The notes beneath the pieces are model-generated. The model made no database searches, was not told the origin of the DNA, and saw only the letters and a list, made by a program, of their open reading frames with translations. The translations under genes were made by a program, and so were the position numbers. This document shows, in pieces, positions 15,679 to 23,283 of a DNA stretch of 30,880 nucleotides (position 1 is the first letter of the stretch; each line of letters opens with the position of its first letter). The DNA lies in the NCBI GenBank assembly GCA_014084085.1, contig NPFB01000035.1:319360-350239 (forward strand), written 5' to 3'. The DNA is from Hondaea fermentalgiana (taxonomy: Eukaryota; Sar; Bigyra; Thraustochytrida; Thraustochytriidae).

Positions 15679-18003
15679 TTATGAATTGATGTCGGAACCA
15701 CCCACAAAGTCCTGGCGCTGCTTCTCAAGGAGTTCGTCATACGTGGCAAAACGTGCCTCCATGTCCTCGATCTGCGCGCGCATAGCCCGAATCGTCTCGT
15801 CCTTGCGCGCCAACGTCGCGCGCACTCTGCGGTGGATTTCAGCGGTTTCCTCCTCAAAGTTCGCCTGCAGCTCAGTTTCTGATTTTTTACGCGCTGCGCG
15901 CTCTCGAGCAAGCTCCTCGTGGGCTGCCTCCACTCTGTCCTGTAGCTCCGCCTGTCTTCGAATCTGGTTCGCATTCCTCTCGGCATACTCGGCACGAATC
16001 TGCTGCTCCCGCTCGGCAAGCAAGTCATTCGTGGACGCCGTCTTTGCACTCAGCTCGACGATACGTCGCTCGCGGGCCTCCGCTTGGCGCTCCAGATCGC
16101 GAACACGCGCCTCGGCAGAGGAAAATGTCTGCTTCTCCGCTTGGCGCGTGTTTCGCAGCCGCTCAAACTTGGCGCGCCACTCGGCCGCTTCCGCCTCCGC
16201 CTCACGCGCAGCCGCCTCGGCGCGTGCTTCAGCGGCGCGAATCGATTCCCGCAGCTCAGAGTCCTTTTCCGCGGCCTTGGACTCCTGTTCCGCGTACAGC
16301 TTGCCAATGACGGCGTCAATTTGCTTGTCGCGCTGAGCAGTCAGCTTCTCGCGGAGCTTCCTCTCTTCTGTGGCAGCCTTTTCCTCGAGCTTGCGCACCA
16401 CGCGAGCTTGCCACTGTTCCTTCTCCAAGGCCCACTTTTGCTCGAGGCCCTCGAGCTGCGCTTCGAGTCGACGCTTTTCGACTTCGAGCTCGGACTCCCG
16501 CTGCCGCGCGGCGTCTGCTACGCGTTGCTTCAGAGCGTCTTGCGCCTCGCGCAGTTCCTCGCGATGTCTTTTGCGAAGGTCTTCGAATTCGCCCTCGAGA
16601 CGCGCTCGCTGTGCCTGCAAGTCTTCTTGGTGTCGCTCTTCCATTTGCCGCAATTTGCCGAGCATGGAGGTTCGCTCGCCACTTCGAACCTCCTCGAGGT
16701 CACTCAGGTGTCGGGCACGCAATTCCGCCAGTGCTCGCTCCTTTTCGCGCTCCTGGGCGTCCCGTATGGCCCGAGCCTCGTCCTTGAAGCGATCTTCAAT
16801 GACGCGTAAATCATCCTTGTGCTTGGCCAAAATGCTCTGTACCTCGGGCTCGAGGCCTTTAATAGTGAGCTCCTTGAGCTCTTTGGTCTTTTCTTTTTGC
16901 CATCGCTGCCGTTTGGCTGCGTCCGCAGCAGCCATAGTATCCTTGACACGCGATAACTCGCGCGCATGTTTCTCCTCGGTATCGCGCATCTTGCGTGCCA
17001 TGTCTTCCTCGCCACGCTTGATACGACTCGCGAGTTCCTCGACTTTTGCAGCAAGTTGCTTTTTGTCCGCGAGGAGCTTGTCTATGAAACCGAGATGCCG
17101 CGCGACTGCTTGCTCGTGCTCGGCACGCTGTCGTTCCATGCCCTCCTTCGTCGCTGCTGCTGCTTTGTGAGCGGCTTCAGCTTTTTCTCGTCGAGTCCTT
17201 TCAAGAGCCTGTTTGAGGGCCTCAATCGTCTTGCGTTTGTCCTCGAGCTCGAGCTTGAGCGAGCTGTACCTTGCCGACGTTGACGAGGTCCCCATCGAAG
17301 ATGCTGACGCAGACCGCATGCCTCCCGTGGCCAAGGTCGCTCGCGACATGGGCGAGTCCGCCGCAAAATGTGAACGTGTTTCGTCGTCCTCGTCAAGCTG
17401 AGCAGGGATGCGTCGAACGCCTTCGCGCATTTTCCGTGATCGAGATGGCCCGTGTGATCCATGATTTCTGTTGCTGGACTGCGCTCGCATGTGCTTCGAG
17501 ATTGGATGACTCTCAATGGACGGCGTGAGCCCCCTGGAGACCTCGGCGATGTCGTCTGCGGCCTCGACGCTATCGTCATTTCCAGACATGTCCAGTGCAT
17601 GCTCATCTTCCTCGTTCTCTTCGTCAACTTCCCAGTCGTACCGTTTGGCGCCTTCCTTGTACCCTAGTCTTGAAATTGTGGCGTCACGTTCGCCTGCGGC
17701 GGAGGCAGCGGCCTCGTCCAAGAACGAGAAGAGCTCGTCTTTGATGCCCGTTTCCGTGGCACGAACCACCTTGGGTGGCTTTTCTGCAAAAGCAATGCGC
17801 GGTTTGGAGTGATTTTCTCGAGAACCAAGATTCTCTGCGTCGTCCTCGTACTTGCTCTCGCGCATGCTATTTTCGTTCTTGCTTCGCGCCGACATCGTCT
17901 TGACGCGGTCTACATCATCATGACGCGGCGTGCTCGCGAGTCGCTCGCGGTTCAGCTTGAGCGAGTCCGTGAGGTTCTCCTTACGTAGTTTTCGTGACAC
18001 CAT
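15679..18003 (-). CDS. CEP131: Centrosomal/ciliary protein CEP131 (AZI1) homologue
   Basis: A 774-residue protein: a disordered, charged N-terminal third, then almost continuous coiled coil from about residue 255 to the end. Long coiled coils resemble many proteins, but two segments are specific. KRQRWQKEKTKELKELTIKG followed by LEPEVQSILAKH (residues about 365-393) closely parallels the human CEP131 block (QRW, EKTK, GLEPEIQ, ARHK). Near the C-terminus, EIHRRVRATLARKDETI followed by a YDELLEKQR ending matches the human end (VHRRVKTALARKEE, LEELLEQHR). In animals CEP131 sits at centriolar satellites and the basal body and is needed for cilium or flagellum formation. Animal versions are longer (over 1000 residues), mainly in the N-terminus. 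The ATG at 18003 is the first in frame. This implies that the organism builds flagella. Confidence 0.85.
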   Translation of the reverse strand: MVSRKLRKENLTDSLKLNRERLASTPRHDDVDRVKTMSARSKNENSMRESKYEDDAENLGSRENHSKPRIAFAEKPPKVVRATETGIKDELFSFLDEAAASAAGERDATISRLGYKEGAKRYDWEVDEENEEDEHALDMSGNDDSVEAADDIAEVSRGLTPSIESHPISKHMRAQSSNRNHGSHGPSRSRKMREGVRRIPAQLDEDDETRSHFAADSPMSRATLATGGMRSASASSMGTSSTSARYSSLKLELEDKRKTIEALKQALERTRREKAEAAHKAAAATKEGMERQRAEHEQAVARHLGFIDKLLADKKQLAAKVEELASRIKRGEEDMARKMRDTEEKHARELSRVKDTMAAADAAKRQRWQKEKTKELKELTIKGLEPEVQSILAKHKDDLRVIEDRFKDEARAIRDAQEREKERALAELRARHLSDLEEVRSGERTSMLGKLRQMEERHQEDLQAQRARLEGEFEDLRKRHREELREAQDALKQRVADAARQRESELEVEKRRLEAQLEGLEQKWALEKEQWQARVVRKLEEKAATEERKLREKLTAQRDKQIDAVIGKLYAEQESKAAEKDSELRESIRAAEARAEAAAREAEAEAAEWRAKFERLRNTRQAEKQTFSSAEARVRDLERQAEARERRIVELSAKTASTNDLLAEREQQIRAEYAERNANQIRRQAELQDRVEAAHEELARERAARKKSETELQANFEEETAEIHRRVRATLARKDETIRAMRAQIEDMEARFATYDELLEKQRQDFVGGSDINS

Positions 18004-18204
18004 CTCAGCGCAGCGTGCCTCACGCGCAAGCTTGCACGACCTTGTCGACACGCAAACACGCGCGCGTACGCACGCAGCCGATGCAAGCAAAGAGGTCTCA
18101 GCGTGGACGTATGTATGCTTCTCCGTAGACAGTCAGTCCGTCAGACAGACAGACACGCACCTTTCTAAATCACGTGCAGCGAAAAGGTTTGAGCACCAAG
18201 CGCC

Positions 18205-18215
18205 CCAATTCCAAT
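18205..18215 (+). promoter_or_regulatory. Paired CCAAT boxes between CEP131 and the 748-aa gene
   Basis: CCAAT at 18205 and 18211, in direct orientation, about 200 bp from the CEP131 start codon. CCAAT factors act in either orientation, so either neighbour could be served. Confidence 0.3.
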
Positions 18216-18270
18216 GTAGCAGAATAATTTTGGGCTTCAACGGTCATATTTTCTTTTCCTGAACATGCGG

Positions 18271-18275
<5 letters not shown>

Positions 18276-18309
<34 letters not shown>
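18276..18309 (+). repeat. (CT)n microsatellite
   Basis: About 17 uninterrupted CT units in the CEP131 upstream region; on the other strand a (GA)n run, a common motif of protist promoter regions. Confidence 0.85.
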
Positions 18310-18313
<4 letters not shown>

Positions 18314-18730
18314 GATCCAGTCCTTCTTGTTAACGAGCCCGAGGGATGGATGTTTATTCATTCGTTCCTTTGTTCGACGTCTTTAGGGGCTAGTACATGT
18401 GCAGCGTGTCGATCACTTGCAATCTCATTCTCGCTCTCTCTTACGTCATTATCGACGAGAGGGAGAGAGAGAAATCCTATGCTTCTTCAGAAGATCTGAG
18501 GAAGAAAATATCAAAACAGCCATTCCTGTTTCGCCAGCGAGCTTGCTAACCATAAGAGCATCTAGTTCATTCCAGACCTACGAGAGTCTCCATTTCCCCA
18601 AAACATGGAATTGCACGAAGTGGAATTCAACATGCATCATTCACCATGGTCAGTTGGGTGCCCGAACTGGCACTAAAATAAAAACAAAAGTTGACCTAAC
18701 CGTAGCCGCCATCAAAACGAGCTCATTTCG

Positions 18731-18740
18731 CCAATCCAAT
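18731..18740 (+). promoter_or_regulatory. Tandem CCAAT boxes upstream of the 748-aa gene
   Basis: Two abutting CCAAT pentamers lie 133 bp before the ATG at 18873. This is the third doubled CCAAT upstream of a gene in this window. Confidence 0.35.
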
Positions 18741-18872
18741 CGAAGGCGGAGTCCCGGCGCGAGGAAAACGAGCAGAGAGGGGGCATTACGGCGCGGGCAG
18801 CGTCCATCGAGCAAAGACGCTGTAGCGACAGACATTACGTCAGGCGACGCGGAGAAAAAGCTTAAAAACGCC

Positions 18873-21119
18873 ATGAAGCGCGGCAGGCCTCGCCTGTACC
18901 ATGGGGCTAGCGACAACAGCGACACCGGAGACAGCGCAGGTGGCAGCGACGGAGAATACGAAGCAGATTCGCGGGGTTGGGCCCCAAGCGAAGACGAAAG
19001 CGCCCAACTCTTGTATTGGTTGAGTAATCTCGCCGAATTTATTCCCCCGAAAGAGTGGAACATCGATGGCCTCGCACGCCATCTGGCCGTGCGCATCGTT
19101 GACATGCACACGCGAAAGGATGACTACCGACCGCGCCAAGGAAGACTTTCCAGTCTATTCCGAGACCTGGTTAATCTTGAGGAAGCCCCAAGAGCACTCG
19201 TCATTCGGCCATGGCTCATCAAAACTTTGCGTATCGGTAAGATCGAGCCAAGGAATGAGCTTTGGGCTGCGCCAGATCCTGAGCGCCATTACACGTATTT
19301 AAATATCGCTGCGACGCCAGAGGAACGAATCAATCAACTCGAAATGGTGCTTACTTCCGTGCCCGCAGGCGCCCAAAAAGCATTTTGTAGGACGCAGGAA
19401 TGGTTTGATCTGCTCGAAGCTTTTATTGCAACGTCCGACGTCAGACTTTTGGACTTTATCATCGTGCAGCATCCCCCGTTGTGGGTGGAATTTGACATCA
19501 TATTTGGAGCGAAGCGGTGCAGCGCGGACGTCAAACCGGACTCGTCCAACGCCAAGCTGCCCGAAGTAGCCAGCGTTCCATCGAAAGACAAAGTGAAGAA
19601 TGAAGCGCAAATCCCACATGACACCTCGAAAGACAACGCGCCCGACACGTCCAAGAATGCTGACAAAGATCACGACAAAGAGACCAGCCAAAACGAGGCT
19701 CCCTCCATGGCGTCAAAGGACGAAAAAGAGATTGCAAAGACTGATTCGAAGGCCACGGATACGACCAAGGTAGAAAAGTCGCTGCAAGAAATTCTTGATA
19801 CCTGCCATCAGCGTGCGCGTCCTGGGCAAGGCATCATTCCGCCCGACGCAAGAGAGCTGCACGCGCAAGGCCTTTGGCCCGCGCTGGCTCGCGATGTTGA
19901 GTCTGTCTCGCAGTTCATGTCAGAGCTAGACAAAGCAAAAGCCGACGGTGCTCTCGTCAGCGAGCTCCATGCGCGTACTCTTCAGGTTACGGATGGAAAC
20001 TTTGATTATCTGACCAAAGAATGGGCGATTCTCGATGAAATTGCAGCGAAAGCAGACTTGCCTCAAGTTGTGCATTGGCAGCGCCTCTCGAATGGATTTG
20101 TGCCGCTGCAAGACTGGTGGGCACGCAAATTGCGTCAAGTGAGCGCGGGCCTTCGCCAGATGGATGCGCTCGATGCGGGCCAGCAGAATACTGTGCTACT
20201 TCGCAGCGACCGCATATCGTGGATTCGGCGCACTCTTTTTGAAGACCCGGCTCCTTCCGCAGAAGACCTTGCCAAGGATTACAAGACTCGCGCCATCAAC
20301 GCGTACCATGCGCACATTTTGGCATCACTCCTCGACCCCATTGAGGCTGATCCCGTTCTGCTTGGCGCCCTGCGTCACAGCGTGCCGCTTTCGCAAATTG
20401 TACCTGCCTCCAAGAAGCACCGGGCGCTTGGCATTCTTTTTGCTCTTGCAAAAGGTCTTACTTCCAAGCTACAATCTCGAAAGGAGACACTCCGGCAATC
20501 ACTATCCTCACGAGCTCTTGTACCAGTCATTGCACGACTGCTCGACAAAGGAGAGCCCGTGACAGAGACAGCCTTAGAAGCGGCCTCGGTGCGCGTGAAT
20601 CGCCTAATCCGTAACAGGGTACGCAAGCTCCGCGATAATGCTTTCGTGGAACAAGCTGAGGAAAGTGTGGCGCGAAAAAAGGGAGCTTGGGCCGAGCAAC
20701 GTGATCAGGTTGCCATGGTGTACAGATGTGCTGACCAGGGAATGTTGGATGAGGACGTCTTGCTCGCATTCTTGGCGCAAGATGCGCGCGAAATGTCCGT
20801 CATAAGCAAGGAGTCGCCTGAATCGACGATTGCTACGGAAAAGGCTTCAACTGTTGATGTACTGCCTTCAATTTGGGCCAATCTCGAGGCGATAGAACCG
20901 AGCACGAGTTCTACTGCCCCAGACGATGACGAGCCAATTTTGAGCGCGCAAAATCTTGCAAGCGTCGCACTCACGGCCCAGACGCGCGTGGTCAGGACGT
21001 ACGAGATTGGAAAAGGCGTGCGTTGTATTCTTCGCAAATACCCGGCGTCGATTCGTTGGCGCGAGTGCCTTATCCTAGAGGAGCTCGCGTATTTAGAAGC
21101 CATGTTGAAAAGTGAATGA
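18873..21119 (+). CDS. Uncharacterised 748-aa nuclear-type protein, possible TFIIS-like helical segments
   Basis: I do not recognise this protein. It starts MKRGRPRLYHG, where RGRPR fits an AT-hook, the minor-groove DNA-binding motif. A Ser/Asp/Gly-rich acidic stretch follows (about 11-40). A globular first half (40-213) includes a helical segment at about 84-127 (YRPRQGRLSSLFRDL then KTLRIGKIEPR) that faintly resembles the TFIIS central domain, where short basic helices lead into a G-x-I-x-P turn. A Lys/Asp/Ser/Thr linker (214-300) separates a helical C-terminal half. There, residues about 556-604 (LLDKGEPVTETALEA, VNRLIRNRVRKLRDNAF) faintly resemble the TFIIS N-terminal LW domain. Both resemblances are my inference and may be chance. 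The ATG at 18873 is the first in frame. A nuclear, chromatin or transcription role is a guess. Confidence 0.75.
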   Translation: MKRGRPRLYHGASDNSDTGDSAGGSDGEYEADSRGWAPSEDESAQLLYWLSNLAEFIPPKEWNIDGLARHLAVRIVDMHTRKDDYRPRQGRLSSLFRDLVNLEEAPRALVIRPWLIKTLRIGKIEPRNELWAAPDPERHYTYLNIAATPEERINQLEMVLTSVPAGAQKAFCRTQEWFDLLEAFIATSDVRLLDFIIVQHPPLWVEFDIIFGAKRCSADVKPDSSNAKLPEVASVPSKDKVKNEAQIPHDTSKDNAPDTSKNADKDHDKETSQNEAPSMASKDEKEIAKTDSKATDTTKVEKSLQEILDTCHQRARPGQGIIPPDARELHAQGLWPALARDVESVSQFMSELDKAKADGALVSELHARTLQVTDGNFDYLTKEWAILDEIAAKADLPQVVHWQRLSNGFVPLQDWWARKLRQVSAGLRQMDALDAGQQNTVLLRSDRISWIRRTLFEDPAPSAEDLAKDYKTRAINAYHAHILASLLDPIEADPVLLGALRHSVPLSQIVPASKKHRALGILFALAKGLTSKLQSRKETLRQSLSSRALVPVIARLLDKGEPVTETALEAASVRVNRLIRNRVRKLRDNAFVEQAEESVARKKGAWAEQRDQVAMVYRCADQGMLDEDVLLAFLAQDAREMSVISKESPESTIATEKASTVDVLPSIWANLEAIEPSTSSTAPDDDEPILSAQNLASVALTAQTRVVRTYEIGKGVRCILRKYPASIRWRECLILEELAYLEAMLKSE

Positions 21120-21176
21120 AATGACACAAAGAGAAAACGAAGTCAAGTTGATTGTTATACTCTTCTCTTGGTATGA
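21120..21176. other. Very short convergent spacer (57 bp)
   Basis: Only 57 bp separate two convergent stop codons, so the 3' untranslated regions of the two transcripts very probably overlap. The spacer is AT-rich compared with both genes. Confidence 0.7.
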
Positions 21177-22724
21177 TTAGACGAAAAAGGATGCGGCGTA
21201 GAGGGACGGGCCGAGAGACTCTTGGGAAAAAGGGGCGCGCCAGAGCCCTGCGTGGACGCCGTAGGAGGCGAAAATATCCAAGGGGTTGCGCAAGGCAACC
21301 TCTGGATTAGCCGGGCTCTTCTTGTCCACAAGATCGTGCACGAGCAAAAGAGCCATCATGCTGCGCGCTGTGGCCGGGTCGAACGAGGTGAGTGGCGGGA
21401 AGGCCTCAAATCCACGCACACCGCGTGCCACGGCTGGCACATGCATGACCGAGTCTGTGCGACTGGAGGGCGCCATGTTGACCGAGACAAGAGCCTTGTT
21501 CACCTCACGCGCGACCATGGCGCGCCAATTTTGCAGCGTCTTGGCAAGAAGATAGTTGGGTCCCTGCATGTTGACGATGCCGTTGAACATGTAAATCTCC
21601 TTTGAGGTGTCAGCTGCGTCGGTGTTGACGCTCTCGGCAACGACAGGGTCTTCATTGTTCGGCGCATAAGACCGGAGAAAGAGGCCAAGCGCGTTTTGCC
21701 AAAAGGTGGGGCCCTTTTTAAAGTTTGACATGGAAACTTCCCAGGAGGCTTGCGGGATCGGGTATGCGACGGCAGGCGACCCGAGGTATGCCAATGCGGT
21801 ATCGGGCCGCTTTTCGAGCACGCGCTGGAGCACAGCGTCCATGGCTACCGAGGCACGGACGTGGTTGGCTCCATCGAGGTAGATGTAGGAGCCAATGACG
21901 AGACGCTTGCCTGGGTAGAGACTCACGAGCCAGTTGGCCACTTCCGGCATATTTTCGACAATATCAACGCCGACGATATCTGCGGCCTTGGACGGGTCGG
22001 TGAGATCCGCCGGATCGTTAACTGCACCCATGACCGGGAAGCTGAGCGAGGCGCCTTCGGGTGCGTTTTGGGCGAGCGCGACAAGCTTGGCTTGACGCGC
22101 AGGGCTTGGGCGCGATACAGCCACGACATTGAGGCCCATCTCCAGCAGAGGCTCGAGCGGACACAGCTCCGAGGTGGCGCCGAGAATGACAAAGTAGGTG
22201 TCCGCAAGCGCGGAAAAACAGTCCTCACCGGAGGCATTGATCTCCTTGATGGCCTCGAGCACGTCGGGTTCGACATGATCGTTCGCAACGAGCTCCTCCA
22301 CGCGCTTTTCGAGCGCATCGCCCGAGGCGATCTCACCCTTGGAAAAGGGAACGCTGAGTGCTGCAGCCTCGACAACGGGGCGTTTGGCCTCGGACTTGAC
22401 GACCGCCGTCTTGGGCACGTTCGTAAAGGTATCAAGAGCTTCGGGAATGGAGTATGACTTTCCGTCGCGCACAAACTCAAAGGTGTCCTGCACGGCCTCA
22501 AGACCCTGCTGCGCGACCTTGAGCGTGAGCTCCGGCGTGCGCGCGCTCTTGCGTGTCAGCTCATAGACGTGGCCGGCGTAGGCCTTGCGCCAGTTCTTCT
22601 CGGCGACGAGCGCTTCCACGCCGTCGTCATCGACGCCGGCGAAGGCGCGCTCCCAGATCTTCTTGGCGGGCGCTGTCGTGCTGCGTCGCCCCTCGGCGTC
22701 CGCGGGAAACTGCACGCCAGACAT
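21177..22724 (-). CDS. Uncharacterised 515-aa protein with a Rossmann-like segment
   Basis: Not assignable by name. Residues about 175-205 read YFVILGATSELCPLEPLLEM followed by GLNVVAVSRP, a beta strand, glycine turn, helix and second strand as in NAD(P)-binding or SAM-binding Rossmann folds, though the turn GATSE lacks the full GxGxxG. Later blocks look conserved rather than disordered: IVGVDIVENMPEVANWL, GSYIYLDGANHVRASVAMD, LGSPAVAYPIP, FNGIVNMQGPNYLLAKTLQ, and a C-terminal FASYGVHAGLWRAPF. There is no signal peptide, membrane helix or peroxisomal tag (the end is SFFV). The even composition implies a soluble enzyme or scaffold. Start: the ATG at 22724 has A at -3; another in-frame ATG at 22805 would add 27 residues in poorer context. 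My impression is of a protist/algal conserved family, unverified. Confidence 0.8.
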   Translation of the reverse strand: MSGVQFPADAEGRRSTTAPAKKIWERAFAGVDDDGVEALVAEKNWRKAYAGHVYELTRKSARTPELTLKVAQQGLEAVQDTFEFVRDGKSYSIPEALDTFTNVPKTAVVKSEAKRPVVEAAALSVPFSKGEIASGDALEKRVEELVANDHVEPDVLEAIKEINASGEDCFSALADTYFVILGATSELCPLEPLLEMGLNVVAVSRPSPARQAKLVALAQNAPEGASLSFPVMGAVNDPADLTDPSKAADIVGVDIVENMPEVANWLVSLYPGKRLVIGSYIYLDGANHVRASVAMDAVLQRVLEKRPDTALAYLGSPAVAYPIPQASWEVSMSNFKKGPTFWQNALGLFLRSYAPNNEDPVVAESVNTDAADTSKEIYMFNGIVNMQGPNYLLAKTLQNWRAMVAREVNKALVSVNMAPSSRTDSVMHVPAVARGVRGFEAFPPLTSFDPATARSMMALLLVHDLVDKKSPANPEVALRNPLDIFASYGVHAGLWRAPFSQESLGPSLYAASFFV

Positions 22725-23283
22725 GTTGCGCGCGCTGGGTCCTCTCTTGCGGCTCTTCGTCCGTCCGCAGCAAATTCTTGGACTGGATTCGGATTTCTCT
22801 ATCATTTGAGCTTCTTCGCCGCGTCTGTGCCTGACGACTGAGCCTACTACTACTTTATGATAAGGCGGGCTTCTTTTCCACGCACGCACTCACAGTCACT
22901 CTGGTCGCTGTCACAAGTGAGCGCAAGCCAACTAACTAGCCTAGGCCTTGCCAGAGTTCCACGTATAAGCAACGAACGCAGCACGAACGAACGAACGAAC
23001 GAACGCACGCACGAGGGCACGCCACGCCAGCCAGATCACGTCGTTAGCTACAGGAGAGAGAGGGTTGCGGGTCTGCTGCTGGCTGCGCGAGACAGGGGAC
23101 ACGGACCGTCGCTCTTTCTGTGTGAATATGAATACCATGAGACAAGCCTTGTTCGTCGCTCCTAATTATTATGAGATTGACAAAGCTTGGCTTGACTGTG
23201 AAGGGAAGTACAGTGGGATGCGCTCTCAAGGTTGGCGTAAAAAGTCGGTTCATCATAGAAGACGTAGTACGTAGTAGTAAGTG
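22725..23283. other. Spacer upstream of the 515-aa gene, downstream of Sec1/Munc18
   Basis: 559 bp holding the promoter of the 515-aa gene and the 3' end region of the Sec1/Munc18 gene, both on the minus strand. A (GAAC)n run lies near 22983-23003. Small ORFs here are low-complexity. I see no further gene. Confidence 0.55.
22983..23003 (+). repeat. (GAAC)n tetranucleotide microsatellite
   Basis: About five GAAC/ACGA units followed by GCAC variants, in non-coding DNA between two minus-strand genes. Confidence 0.75.

Larger units (their letters stand above)
18004..18872. other. Divergent spacer between CEP131 and the 748-aa gene
   Basis: 869 bp with two CCAAT pairs (18205/18211 and 18731/18736), a long (CT)n run, and a CRE-like TTACGTCA near 18442. 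The word CTTCTTCAGAAGATC near 18483 is shared with the duplication downstream of the first gene. The frame of the downstream gene stays open back to 18399 but has no ATG before 18873. Confidence 0.55.

Noticed and set aside
16084..17170. Plus-strand ORFs opposite CEP131
   Set aside because: Ser/Arg/Leu/Phe-rich antisense frames produced by Glu/Arg/Lys codons of the coiled coil; no independent support.
18399..18872. 158-codon N-terminal extension of the 748-aa protein
   Set aside because: The frame is open but has no ATG; the first Met is at 18873, and the extension spans CCAAT boxes and leader-like sequence.
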